A stretch of 64,000 bases of DNA from the NCBI RefSeq assembly GCF_030063335.1, contig NZ_JASISW010000013.1, forward strand, positions 88,745-152,744. Reading direction: 5' to 3'. The stretch is from Rhodococcus sp. G-MC3. GTDB lineage: Bacteria > Actinomycetota > Actinomycetes > Mycobacteriales > Mycobacteriaceae. A program made the translations under genes and the position numbers. This document shows positions 8,609 through 17,561 of the stretch, in pieces; the stretch's first letter is position 1; every line of letters starts with the position of its first letter. Under the pieces are notes generated by a model. The model was not told the origin of the DNA. It was given only the letters and a program-made list of their open reading frames with translations, and did no database searches.

Positions 8609-8893
8609 ATTCACTGGTTCGACTCTTTCCTCACAGCGGGTGCACGTAAACGTGCAAGTAACTCTCTGGGCGAACCGCTGGAGCGCCGGGACATATTCCA
8701 ACTAGAGATTTTCATCACGAAGACTCGACCCGAGATCGACGCCCTGTCCTGAGGCCGGAACAAGCCCACCGGATAAAGCATCGATCCGGTTTCCACCACC
8801 CCAATGGACATGACAGAGTGCCCGATATCTACGGTGTCATTGTCACAACTCGGCAGTCGATCTTCCTGCCGTAAAGCACGTAGTGGATGTGCG

Positions 8894-10960
8894 TCAGGGT
8901 CTCGGAGCAGGTGTGGGTTCGATCAGCAGGCTCTTGATGACTTTGCCGGTTGCGGTTCGGGGAAGCGTATCGAGGAACGTCACGTCCCTCGGCACCGAGA
9001 ATCGACTCAACCTGTTGCGGATGTAGCTACGCACCATGTCTGCGTCCAGACCGGCCGCGCCTCGCCCGACGACGAACGCAGCCAATCGGTGTCCGTACTC
9101 GTTGTCAGGAACACCGACAACAGCGACCTCGCCGACCTGAGGGAGGTTCGCGATGGCATCCTCGACCGGGCCTGGGAAAACATTTTCCCCTCCGGACACG
9201 ATCATTTCGTCATCTCGCCCACAGACGAACAAGCGGCCGTTGCAATCGAGGTAACCCAGATCGCCGGTGTCCATCATGTGCGATCCCAGAGCGGATGCCG
9301 TCGACGGCGGATCCGCGTTGGTGTAACCGTCGAACAGCATGTCATTTCCCACGAAGATGCGACCGAGAGCGCCCACGGGAACGACGTTGCCTGCGGCGCC
9401 CAGAATGCCGACGGTTGTTCCCAACGGGGGCCTGCCGGCGGTGGCGGGCGATGCGCGCAGATCGTCCGGTGTCGCGATAGTCGCCCAGGACACCTCGGTT
9501 GATCCGTAGAAGTTGTACAGAATGTCGCCGAAGGTGTCCATGAAGCGGCTGACTGTCGTTCCTGTCAGAGCGGAACCACTACATGCGACGACACGCAAAC
9601 TCGACGTGTCGTATCGATTTCGAACGTGATCCGGAAGGTCGAGTATCCGCTGCAGCATGATGGGCACTGCGATCAGCGACGTACACCGATGCTCCGCGAT
9701 GGCGCGTAGAGAATCCTCGGCGTCGAATCGATCCTGCAGCACCACCGTGGCACGCAGTGGGGTGCTGATTTGCAATGCCGCCAATCCCCAACTGTGAAAC
9801 AGCGGTGCCGCGATGAGCATCTTCTCGTTCATTTGCAACGGCATACGAGACAACATTGCCGCGACAGTCCCGAATCCGCGTGGGGTGGGGCGAAGTGCGC
9901 TTTTGGGTGACCCAGAGGTTCCCGACGTGAGGACCACCATGGTACCGGGTCGATCGGGTCGATCGAACGTGGCCGATGGCGGGGCAACGAAGTGCTCCAG
10001 GGTGCGCCGATGCGGGATGGCCGTGTGGGCAGACAGGCTGATCCGCATGACTTCAGGCGAGAGATAGCGGATCATCGAGTCGAATTCGTCGTCGATGAAC
10101 AGTATTTTGAAGTGTTGACGCGCGGCGATCTTCTCGATTTGCCGGGCAGCGAGGCCGGTGTTGAGCAGAACCACTCCGACACCGAGCATGCCGCAGGCCA
10201 CGACGGATTCGGTCATCGTGATGTGGTTGCGCGCCAGAATGCCGACGGTGTCGCCGGGCACGACGCCGAACGCGCTCAGTCCAGCGGCAATTCTGTGCGA
10301 ACGTCGATGAATTTCGTCGAACGTTCGGCTGCCCCGATCGTCGACGACAGCCATTTCATCCGGTGATCTGGCTGCGGCCGCGGCGAAACCGCCGCCGAGG
10401 GTGAAACCCCATTTGGCCAGTGAGTTGAGTTGGCGATACGCGCGATCAGGCCGGGCCGCGCGTACGACGCCGGTGCGGATCATCGTCTTCGCTATCGCCA
10501 AGGGCAACGAGCGGTGCTCCCCTCCGTTCGTCACAATCGAGTTCGGTTTTGCGGACAGGTAGTCGTCGATGCGACTCAGTCCGCCCCGAATCCAGTCGGT
10601 GACAGCTCGATTGTTGTCGGGCGTTGGCGAGTACGAGCCGTTCAGGGCCGCCTTGAAGATCGTCACGTTGACAGTGGTCTCGGTCGGTCTCGATTGGCTG
10701 AGCGCGAAACGAATGAACCCGCCCGAGTCGACATGCTCGATGGCGACGTCCCTGCGGAAACGATCCACCGTCAACCGCACGGCATGGTCTACGCCGCCGG
10801 CGCGGACCCAGTATCCAGCTCCGATGGCATCATCGCGCAACACGCAGGACTCGATGCCGGGGAAAAAACGCGGATACCACTCGAGTCCGCTCAACATGCT
10901 GCGTACCTGCTCGACGTCGTGCTCGACGAAAGCGGTGCACTCGATAACGTCTGTAACCAT
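8894..10960 (-). CDS. Fusion of a SRPBCC domain with a fatty-acyl-CoA synthetase (FadD-like)
   Basis: 688 residues. Residues about 1-140 look like a START/SRPBCC (polyketide cyclase-like) domain: VIECTAFVEHDVEQVRSML, WYPRFFPGIESC. Residues about 165-688 are a complete adenylate-forming enzyme: P-loop VVLTSGTSGSPKSALRP, YGSTEVSWATI, MDTGDLGYLDCNGRLFVCGR, and the catalytic lysine in PRTATGKVIKSLL. The enzyme should activate a carboxylic acid with ATP and CoA; the SRPBCC part may bind a hydrophobic substrate. The P-loop ends Lys-Ser-Ala where Lys-Gly is usual. A strong GGAGGG site precedes the ATG at 10960, supporting the fused start. FadD proteins are normally about 500-550 residues. Confidence 0.85.
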   Translation of the reverse strand: MVTDVIECTAFVEHDVEQVRSMLSGLEWYPRFFPGIESCVLRDDAIGAGYWVRAGGVDHAVRLTVDRFRRDVAIEHVDSGGFIRFALSQSRPTETTVNVTIFKAALNGSYSPTPDNNRAVTDWIRGGLSRIDDYLSAKPNSIVTNGGEHRSLPLAIAKTMIRTGVVRAARPDRAYRQLNSLAKWGFTLGGGFAAAAARSPDEMAVVDDRGSRTFDEIHRRSHRIAAGLSAFGVVPGDTVGILARNHITMTESVVACGMLGVGVVLLNTGLAARQIEKIAARQHFKILFIDDEFDSMIRYLSPEVMRISLSAHTAIPHRRTLEHFVAPPSATFDRPDRPGTMVVLTSGTSGSPKSALRPTPRGFGTVAAMLSRMPLQMNEKMLIAAPLFHSWGLAALQISTPLRATVVLQDRFDAEDSLRAIAEHRCTSLIAVPIMLQRILDLPDHVRNRYDTSSLRVVACSGSALTGTTVSRFMDTFGDILYNFYGSTEVSWATIATPDDLRASPATAGRPPLGTTVGILGAAGNVVPVGALGRIFVGNDMLFDGYTNADPPSTASALGSHMMDTGDLGYLDCNGRLFVCGRDDEMIVSGGENVFPGPVEDAIANLPQVGEVAVVGVPDNEYGHRLAAFVVGRGAAGLDADMVRSYIRNRLSRFSVPRDVTFLDTLPRTATGKVIKSLLIEPTPAPRP

Positions 10961-11253
10961 GCTCGATCCCTCCCCGATCACCTGCGGAATCGAGCACAAA
11001 CCTTTAGCTCGACCTTCGATCCAGTAGGACTGGACACGCCGGGCGAAAAGGTCGAGTAACCCGACTAGGCTGAGATACTATCCGTTACCGCCGGTTACAT
11101 CCGCCGAAACGAACAAATATGCTTGGCTGGCACTCTCGATGAGGTCTCAGTCAACGTTTCACTGGGCTTGGTGGGGGTCGCGTCTGACGAAAAGACTGCC
11201 CACCACATCGCCAGTCGGTCGTCACGGCAGGCGTCGGAACCAAGGTCTCCGGG

Positions 11254-12120
11254 TCAGCTGGGCTCTTTGATCATGGTGAACTGGCGAACATCGATCAGGC
11301 CCCGCCGAAAGAAGTCCGCGCAGCCCGGCAGATAACGCATGTACCTCTCGTACATTGGGTCACCGGCAATCGCGATCGCCTCGTCCCGGCGTCCCCGAAG
11401 TGCCTCGGTCCACAGATCGAGCGTCCGCGCGTAATGCGGTTGCAACGGCTGAATGTGGGCGATGGAAAACCCGGCGTTCTCGGCACGATCGACAATGACC
11501 GGTGATAGCGGCAACTCGCCCCCCGGAAAAATCTCTTCTCCGATGAAGTTCGCGAAGTCTACGTCGGCGCGGGTCACCCGCGACTTCTGGCGAAACATGT
11601 CGTGCCCAAGCTGAACGATGGTGTGCAGCATCATCCGTCCATCGGCAGGGAGCACATCGAACGCTTTGGCAAAAAAAGCGTCGTAACGCTCGGACCGAAA
11701 GTGCTCGAACGCCCCGATGCTGACAATCCGATCGACGGGCTCGTCGAACTCCTCCCAGCCTTGCAACCGAACTTCCGTTTTCCTAGTGGTGTCGAGGGCA
11801 TCGAGCGTCGACTGCACATGCTCGTGCTGGTGGCGACTCAGCGTCAAACCCACCACATCGACGTCGTACAACTCGACGGCACGGCGCATCGTCGCCCCCC
11901 AGCCACACCCCACATCGAGCAACCGCATACCGGGCTTGAGATCACACTTGGACAGCGACAAATCGATTTTGGCGTACTGAGCTTCCTCGAGAGTCATGTC
12001 CTCGCGCTCGAAATACGCGCAACTGTAGGTCTGACTCGGGTCGAGAAACAGACGGAAGAACTCATCGGACAAGTCGTAGTGCGCCTGTACATCGTCGAAA
12101 AATGGCTCGAGTGTGTTCAC
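11254..12120 (-). CDS. Cyclopropane-fatty-acyl/mycolic acid synthase-type methyltransferase
   Basis: 288 residues, the size of mycobacterial CmaA/PcaA/MmaA proteins. Landmarks: VQAHYDLSDEFFRLFLDPSQTYSCAYF at the N-terminus (written here as HYDLSDEFF and TYSCAYF), the SAM-binding loop LLDVGCGWGATMRRAVE, GLTLSRHQ, and the active-site segment IVSIGAFEHF with the glutamate. The family methylenates or methylates double bonds of fatty or mycolic acyl chains using S-adenosylmethionine. I chose the GTG at 12120 because AAGGAGA lies 7 bases upstream; the first ATG would add 38 unlikely residues. It is divergent from the MaoC dehydratase gene downstream. Confidence 0.9.
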   Translation of the reverse strand: MNTLEPFFDDVQAHYDLSDEFFRLFLDPSQTYSCAYFEREDMTLEEAQYAKIDLSLSKCDLKPGMRLLDVGCGWGATMRRAVELYDVDVVGLTLSRHQHEHVQSTLDALDTTRKTEVRLQGWEEFDEPVDRIVSIGAFEHFRSERYDAFFAKAFDVLPADGRMMLHTIVQLGHDMFRQKSRVTRADVDFANFIGEEIFPGGELPLSPVIVDRAENAGFSIAHIQPLQPHYARTLDLWTEALRGRRDEAIAIAGDPMYERYMRYLPGCADFFRRGLIDVRQFTMIKEPS

Positions 12121-12386
12121 AGCGTTATCTCCTTGCAATGGCAGCGACGACCCCGCAGCCAACTGCTCGACTGTGCCACCCCCACAGTGGAGACTACGTC
12201 CTGGTCGACATCTGCGCAGCGATTTCACACCCATTCACATGCCACCCCATCGGCAAGGGCCTCTCATATAACCCGGCTCGAAGCATCACTGCCGCAGCGC
12301 TATAGACGCAAGAGGGCCCGCGCACTTCACTCGACACGCCACACCGACAGCAAGCGTGAGCCGTCCTACGCGTACGTTGGGGAAAC

Positions 12387-12926
12387 ATGAACGAGGTCGA
12401 CGACGTGCCCGCACAAGTCCGTTCCATGGTCGGCCACAGCTATCGCATCGACGACGTCTACGACGTGGGCGCAGCCAAAGTCTCCGAGTTCGCGAAAGCG
12501 GTACAGAACTTCCACCCAGCACACTTCGACATCGACGCAGCCAAAGCGCTCGGTCATCCCGCGCTCGTCGCACCGCCCACATTCATGTCCCTCGTCGCAT
12601 TCGTCGCCCAGCGCCGCATGTTCGAAGAGGCATTGAACTGCTACGCGCTACCGCAGGTCCTCCAAGTCGATCAACGATTCGCATTTCACCGACCACTGCA
12701 GGCCGGTGACCGGCTCAGCTGCGAAGTCACCCTCGTCTCGGCACGCCGAGCATCCGGTGCAGATCTGATGATCGTCGAAAACGACATCTTCGATCAACAC
12801 AATCAGCCGATCCTCAAAGCGACGACCACACTCGTTGCCTCCACCGAAACGTCCATGCCTGACGGGTTCATGGAAGTCGTCGATCGCATCATGATGGCCA
12901 GCGCACCCTCGAACCCACCCGGGTAA
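12387..12926 (+). CDS. MaoC-like (R)-hydroxyacyl dehydratase (HadA/HadC-type)
   Basis: 179 residues in a single hot-dog domain. KVSEFAKAVQNFHPAHFDIDAA corresponds to the N-terminal region of FAS-II dehydratase subunits HadA/HadC, followed by APPTFMSLVAFV and VDQRFAFHRPLQAGDRLSCEV. The catalytic Asp/His pair of classical MaoC hydratases (D-x-N-P-x-H) is not obvious; it reads NFHPAHFD, as in HadA-type subunits that rely on a partner HadB. No HadB homologue is adjacent. The start has a GGGGAAAC site. The likely role is fatty or mycolic acid elongation or acyl-CoA turnover, inferred from family membership. Confidence 0.8.
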   Translation: MNEVDDVPAQVRSMVGHSYRIDDVYDVGAAKVSEFAKAVQNFHPAHFDIDAAKALGHPALVAPPTFMSLVAFVAQRRMFEEALNCYALPQVLQVDQRFAFHRPLQAGDRLSCEVTLVSARRASGADLMIVENDIFDQHNQPILKATTTLVASTETSMPDGFMEVVDRIMMASAPSNPPG

Positions 12927-12944
12927 TCATCCACCGAACCCTCC

Positions 12945-12960
12945 GCGAGCCGGGGCTCGC
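12945..12960. terminator. Short GC hairpin between convergent genes
   Basis: GCGAGCC-GG-GGCTCGC is a perfect inverted repeat between the stop of the MaoC gene and the end of the fumarylacetoacetate hydrolase fragment. Suitable as a bidirectional terminator; no T-run. Confidence 0.45.
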
Positions 12961-12976
12961 TCCCGAACGTCCGAAA

Positions 12977-13426
12977 CTACTTACCGGCGATCGTGGTACG
13001 CAAGATTCCGAGCCTGTCGACCTCGACCTCCACTACGTCGCCCGGCCCGAGTAGCCAGGGCGGTGTCCGCGAATAGCCGACGCCCGACGGAGTGCCGGTT
13101 GCCAGAAGATCCCCAGGACGGACCGTGAACGTCCGCGAGATCAGCGCCAAGGTGTCCCCGACCGTGTAGACCATCTCGTCGGTGCGAGCGTCCTGCGCCA
13201 CCTCGCCGTTGACGCGCGTCGTGATGCGCAGCCCCTCCCGCAGATCTCCGACCTCGGCCGAAGGAACGAGTGGGCCGACCGGACCCGACCTGTCTGCGTT
13301 CTTTCCAAGAATCCACTGCGACGTGAGCTTCTGGGCACGTCTGGCCGTGATGTCGTTGGTGTCGGCGGACACGGGCGTCCACCGGCATACGCCAGAACTC
13401 AGCCGTGAAATCTCGGGTTGCCACAC
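12977..13426 (-). pseudogene. 5'-truncated fumarylacetoacetate hydrolase family gene
   Basis: 149 codons remain. From about residue 20 onward the sequence is the C-terminal part of the FAH/5-carboxymethyl-2-hydroxymuconate isomerase fold: NDITARRAQKLTSQWILGKN, LRITTRVNGEVAQDA, DTLALISRTFTVRPGDLLAT, GTPSGVGYSRTPPWLLGPGD, VVEVEVDRLG. Normal members have about 250-290 residues; the N-terminal 110 or so residues, including part of the metal site, are absent. The remnant begins only 6 bases past the stop of the lipase gene on the same strand, so a deletion joining the two is likely. A short functional protein is possible but unlikely. Confidence 0.7.
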
Positions 13427-13432
13427 CTGCCG

Positions 13433-14767
13433 TCAGTCCACTGTGCACCCGTCGGCTACCGGAATGTCGTCGAGTCGGTCGGTGATGTAGTCGAGAGCAC
13501 TGCCGTTGACGTAACCGTCGAGCACATCCGGTCCGTAGTGGTTGGGTAGCACGGCTCCCGGCAGAATCGGTGGCAGTTCGTCGGTCCGAAAATCGACTGT
13601 GGCGCCCTTGGCACACCAGTCGACTGCGAGTTGACGGGCCTGCGCATAAGGGACAGTGTCGTCGTTGCGTCCGCTGGTGATCAGTACAGGGCTCGTCGGC
13701 GTCAGTGTGCCGATGCGTTGCTCGTCGAAGACGGGCGCGGCCTCGGGAATCGTACGAAGGTTCGCCAGCAGCGATTGATGATCGGAGGTGTACGTACTCG
13801 TGCGCAGGAACGGATAATCGAGGATGACGTCGGCGATGCACGACCCGCTCAATGCGGCCATAGCCGCCTTCCCTTCCGGCGTCAGCCGGGCGTTGAACGG
13901 CTCCAACAACTCCGGGCGACGCGCCACGAAGCCATTGACAGCGAATCCGATCACCCCGCCGATGAGGGTGCCGTCGACTTGATCGAGGGTCTGCAGCAAA
14001 TCGGCGGGTGGGGCGCCTGCCCATGTTCCCTTGATATTCAATTCTGGTGAGTAGGACTGTTGTAGCTCTGCCGCTGCGGCAACCGCACCGCCGCCTTGCG
14101 AGTAACCCCACAGCGCAGTCGGAGTGGAGGAACCGGTGCCGCTCAATGCGTTGGCGGCGCGTGCAGCATCGAGCACCGCGTGCGCTTCCTCGACTCGGTT
14201 GACGTAGGTGTGCACCCCGGGTGTGCCCAGCCCGATGTAGTCGGTGACGAACACTCTGGCGCCTCGCGCGATCCACACCGAAGAGGCCAACAGCTCTTGG
14301 TTCACGGAGACCGACAACGGATCGGTAGCAACGTTGAGTCCGGTTGCGAATGCGCGCGAGGGTGCGCATTGGTCTCCCTGGCCGACCGTACCCGGTGCGA
14401 CGATGATGGTCGGACGTTCACCGTCGCCCTGCCACGGCTGGCTTGCTTCGATGTAGGTCCCGGTTACTGCCACCGGTGAATCATCTTGCAGGCGTGAGGT
14501 GTACATGACACGTTGCGCCCGGCCGGGCCACGTCCCATCGGCGCCGGGAAACGAGGCCAGCAACGGTAGCGGCTCGGCACGGACCACGGAACCGGGACTG
14601 GGATCGAACTCGGCTGGTGGAGTGTAGAAATCCGCTATCGGCTGGGCCGTAGCGACAGCGGCAGGTATCAATGCGGCGGCGACGAGGATGCTGCACGTCG
14701 CTACCGCCGTTGTCCTGATGCGAGTCAGTGCCCGGGGAAATACGAGCGTGCCTTTCAGCGAGTGCAC
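13433..14767 (-). CDS. Secreted LIP-family lipase/esterase
   Basis: 444 residues. A signal peptide with a basic start and a hydrophobic core (TAVATCSILVAAALIPAAVATAQ) leads into an alpha/beta hydrolase of the secretory lipase (LIP) family. The nucleophile is in WGYSQGGGAVAAAAE; the aspartate probably lies in SGRNDDTVPYAQAR and the histidine in LPNHYGPDVLDGYV. Cysteines in QGDQCAPSR, SGSCIADV and the terminal DGCTVD suggest extracellular disulphides. The family hydrolyses triglycerides and steryl or other lipid esters outside the cell. The GTG at 14767 has an AGGATG site and yields a normal signal peptide. Confidence 0.88.
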   Translation of the reverse strand: MHSLKGTLVFPRALTRIRTTAVATCSILVAAALIPAAVATAQPIADFYTPPAEFDPSPGSVVRAEPLPLLASFPGADGTWPGRAQRVMYTSRLQDDSPVAVTGTYIEASQPWQGDGERPTIIVAPGTVGQGDQCAPSRAFATGLNVATDPLSVSVNQELLASSVWIARGARVFVTDYIGLGTPGVHTYVNRVEEAHAVLDAARAANALSGTGSSTPTALWGYSQGGGAVAAAAELQQSYSPELNIKGTWAGAPPADLLQTLDQVDGTLIGGVIGFAVNGFVARRPELLEPFNARLTPEGKAAMAALSGSCIADVILDYPFLRTSTYTSDHQSLLANLRTIPEAAPVFDEQRIGTLTPTSPVLITSGRNDDTVPYAQARQLAVDWCAKGATVDFRTDELPPILPGAVLPNHYGPDVLDGYVNGSALDYITDRLDDIPVADGCTVD

Positions 14768-15820
14768 AGTGGCATCCTGTCGTCGGTATTCATCGAAGTT
14801 GCATGAGCGTGCCGACGCCGTAGGGCTCGAACAGGACAAAGGTCCCCAACAGGTTCGGGCTCGATCCGTACCGGCGGATTCTCTTTCTCTGGTGCGATCG
14901 CACGTAGAGGGTCTCCGAATTCAGACTTGTAGGCCAACGCTTTCCGCATTCGAGAACACGTACTGGCTCCCCCACTTCGGCAAGAAGTAGCGCCGCGGTG
15001 GCCAGCGCCGAACCGGGAACCGCGGTTCCTGTCAGAGAGCGGCGATCCACAACGCACAAGCTTCCCCCAGAGTCGAAGATGGTGCGCGCAGAGATTTGAA
15101 TCACACGCCGACCCACTAAAACTAGACACCCAACCCCGTTTGTGTCAAGAATTCGATCTACGCAGTCCTCACCACTTCTACAACAGACACTGTCGCGTGA
15201 TCCCGCAGAGCGACTTTCGAGCTTGCACTGCGCGTGCCGGGGCATCTCGGGCTGTGAGTGCACGCCAATCATGCAAACATTGACACTTGGACCCTAAAGT
15301 GTCTAGTCTGATGAGACGGATGTGCATCCGGGGGGCGGGGGGCACAACCGTAGGGTCTATGGGATGCGTACACCGGTTGTGCTGCAGCGCTGGACCAATC
15401 TGTGTCGAATCGAAAATCATCAGCTACATCAGCGCTGGCGTGGTTATCGGTCAAGCGTTCGGTCGACAGCGTCCATTCACGTGGCCCGGCCCCACTCCGC
15501 ATCCACTGGTCTGCGGTATTTACTCATTTTTGATATCGCTGAAGATATCTGCCACAAGCACTCGCACGACTCGGTCCTGAATGGGAGCCGCTGAAGCCGC
15601 AAAACTGTTTCGAAGCGAAGTTGCTCGCTGCTGAAAACAGCGCAATTTCGAAATATCATGTCGTTTCGTAGACAGCCACTTTTATTTGCAGAAAATCGGG
15701 CTTCCGAATGTTCTCCTGCCGGCCGAAGGTTGAACAGCACGGCACGATTTCCGTTGGCGGAATCTAGGCTCGGAATGACTACATGACCAGTCGACTCGCG
15801 AAATACTAATCCAGACTGCA
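14768..15820. other. Long stretch without a convincing gene
   Basis: About 1.05 kb upstream of the lipase. Both strands carry only short open frames with biased composition and no family resemblance. A dyad CGGATG-TG-CATCCG at 15317-15330 is followed by two runs of six G residues (15330-15342). Base composition becomes clearly more AT-rich from about 15540. Confidence 0.5.
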
Positions 15821-15860
15821 CTTCTCATGGCTCGCGTACGATGCCGCGAGCCATGAGAAG
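15821..15860 (-). terminator. Perfect 16-bp stem-loop after the 30-residue gene
   Basis: CTTCTCATGGCTCGCG and its exact reverse complement flank an 8-base loop (15837-15844). It begins 9 bases after the stop of the small minus-strand gene. The stem is long and perfect but lacks a T-run on either strand, so it may be a stability element or factor-assisted terminator. Confidence 0.75.
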
Positions 15861-15869
15861 TAATCCGTC

Positions 15870-15962
15870 TTACAGAGCAGCCGCAGCGGTTGCCGAACTA
15901 CCGGCAATTCCATCGCTTCCGAGGAAAAGTTGAACGAGAAGTCCGAGCAGTCCCAATTCCAT
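15870..15962 (-). CDS. 30-residue hydrophobic peptide (unrecognised)
   Basis: Predicted peptide of 30 residues, starting MELGLLGLLVQLFLGSDGIA and ending in an alanine-rich tail. An AGGGAG site lies 6 bases before the ATG and a perfect 16-bp hairpin follows the stop, so the unit has all parts of a small expressed gene. The first 14 residues form one hydrophobic, leucine-rich stretch that could insert in a membrane or pack as an amphipathic helix. It is embedded in an AT-rich intergenic region. Candidate roles include a small membrane peptide, a toxin-like peptide or a cell-envelope component such as the tiny corynebacterial porins; none can be shown from sequence. Confidence 0.6.
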   Translation of the reverse strand: MELGLLGLLVQLFLGSDGIAGSSATAAAAL

Positions 15963-16238
15963 GGTGATCTCCCTTTCGTTTCTGCATCTCCCGATGTCGG
16001 AAAGTGCACGCGGTTTGGCCCGCCACTCAATCGTAGATATCGAGCGCTATTTTCTCTACATCTCCCCTAAAAGATTTACGACTTTTATGACATTGATTTC
16101 CGGCTCTTGTCGAATTTATCGTCCCGTTCGAGATGGATGACTTTTTTCAGGCAATGAATTCGGCCGTTACTCTACAGAGGGACCGAAATTTTGTTCATTG
16201 TCTGCGCGCCACTAACGGCGAGCCCCTGTGCATGGTCG

Positions 16239-16472
16239 TTACTTTCGCTGTTCAATGTTGGCAAGTATCGTCGCGACGGCGGTTGGATCCTCGTCACCGA
16301 AGCGGACGAGCAGTGCGTTGATTTTTCGGGGGGTCTGCGGCCAGGACACTCCGAAAGCGTCAGCAACAGCAACGTAGTCGATCGCACGAACGCACGCGTC
16401 GACGTGCCCGGGCGAACGGTTGCGCTGGACAAATGCGCGTACACCTTGCCAGGCCCAGTGCTTCCACAGCAT
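16239..16472 (-). CDS. Hypothetical 77-residue protein
   Basis: MLWKHWAWQGVRAFVQRN opens a short protein with a predicted helical C-terminus (PRKINALLVRFGDEDPTAVA, then TILANIEQRK). AGAGGTG lies about 12 bases before the ATG. I do not recognise a family. It is divergent from the TetR gene that starts 160 bases away and may be its target. The coding potential is moderate: no strong rival frame covers the same bases, but the size is small. Confidence 0.4.
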   Translation of the reverse strand: MLWKHWAWQGVRAFVQRNRSPGHVDACVRAIDYVAVADAFGVSWPQTPRKINALLVRFGDEDPTAVATILANIEQRK

Positions 16473-16631
16473 TGGTCGTCGTCACCTCTCTTGCGTGCCG
16501 GGCACCACCGGGTGCTTCCGAGATCGAAATATGGTCATTGCCGTGCATGTGATGGACTGGCCGCCGGGTGTTCACCGTGCTCGAGTGGGGGGATCAGACC
16601 GGCGATTGCAGGAGTTGTAGATAATCCATAG

Positions 16632-17180
16632 ATGCGGTCACGCCGGAAAATAATCGATGCCACTTCTCAACTCATCGAGCATGGCGGCTTCGATGCTGTG
16701 AATATTGCCGCCGTGGCTGAAACAGCGGGCGTTTCGCGGCAGACGATCTACTCCATCTTCGGCACACGCAACGAGCTGGTTTCGCAGACTGTCGCAGAGA
16801 TAACACTCGCGGTGGTCAAGGAGATTCGCGCTCGGCTCGACGCCACCGACACGCCATTCGAGTACCTCGTCGAGTTGGTCGTTGCCGGTCGTGCTGCAGT
16901 GCGGACACATCCAGTGATGATGGCTCTTTTGCAGGTAGGGGACGCAAACCCGCTGTTCGATCCAGACATGATGGACCGGGCGAGCTCGGTCACTGCCGCG
17001 TTGCTCCAACCCTTGATCGATCGTGAGCCAAATCTTCCCGACCTGAAGGAAATCGCTACGGTCATAATGCGGATGGGGCTCTCGATCATCCTCTTCGAGG
17101 ATGAATACGTACGTTCCGACGACGACATTCGAGAGTATTTGACTCGCTGGCTACTCCCGGCCATGCCCTTCGGCTTGTAA
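16632..17180 (+). CDS. TetR/AcrR family transcriptional regulator
   Basis: 182 residues. The N-terminal helix-turn-helix reads KIIDATSQLIEHGGFDAVN, IAAVAETAGVSRQTIYSIFG and TRNELVSQTVA, a canonical TetR DNA-binding domain. The C-terminal 120 residues are the variable ligand-binding part. The start is the ATG at 16632, immediately before the first helix. The regulated gene is not clear: the nearest divergent frame encodes a 77-residue protein of unknown function. Confidence 0.88.
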   Translation: MRSRRKIIDATSQLIEHGGFDAVNIAAVAETAGVSRQTIYSIFGTRNELVSQTVAEITLAVVKEIRARLDATDTPFEYLVELVVAGRAAVRTHPVMMALLQVGDANPLFDPDMMDRASSVTAALLQPLIDREPNLPDLKEIATVIMRMGLSIILFEDEYVRSDDDIREYLTRWLLPAMPFGL

Positions 17181-17348
17181 GTAGATACATCCGGCCCCTT
17201 CAATTCCATGTGCGCCAATCCCCACCACCCCGGCTGGACACACAGTACTAAGAGTGTCCAAGTATGTCTACCGGTGACCGTGATCGACTGCCGGACCCTG
17301 GATATTTCATCGATGCACGGATGAATGCCTGGAAGACGGGTTTCTTCG

Positions 17349-17561
17349 TCAATCCGAGGACGCCGCCTGGGAGGGGCTCTCGGTGTCAGTGTCTGCCGTC
17401 AGAAATTCGTCGAGCACACGAAAGAACAGGTCGGGCTCGTCCAGTTGCGGAAAATGTCCCGCACTCGAGAATACTTCTACCCGTGAATTGGTTCTCGACG
17501 TGTGTACCGAACTCCTCTGGTGGATTATGGGCTCTGGACCGGCCCAGCTTTGGGCGCCCAC
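17349..17561 (-). pseudogene. C-terminal remnant of an alpha/beta hydrolase
   Basis: About 70 codons whose last half, SRVEVFSSAGHFPQLDEPDL followed by FFRVLDEFLTA, is the standard C-terminal end of an alpha/beta hydrolase with the catalytic histidine (AGHFPQLDEP). The nucleophile elbow and the rest of the core are not found in frame upstream; an adjacent minus-strand frame contains a VYVGCPVLV-like strand, consistent with frameshifts. The intact gene would need 250-300 residues. It is therefore treated as decayed. Confidence 0.55.

Noticed and set aside
12981..14369. 462-codon minus-strand frame over the lipase gene
   Set aside because: Arg-rich composition and complete overlap with the well-supported lipase in another frame.
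15330..15342. Two G6 runs as a possible G-quadruplex
   Set aside because: Only two runs, in a noncoding high-GC area; not enough for a defined element.
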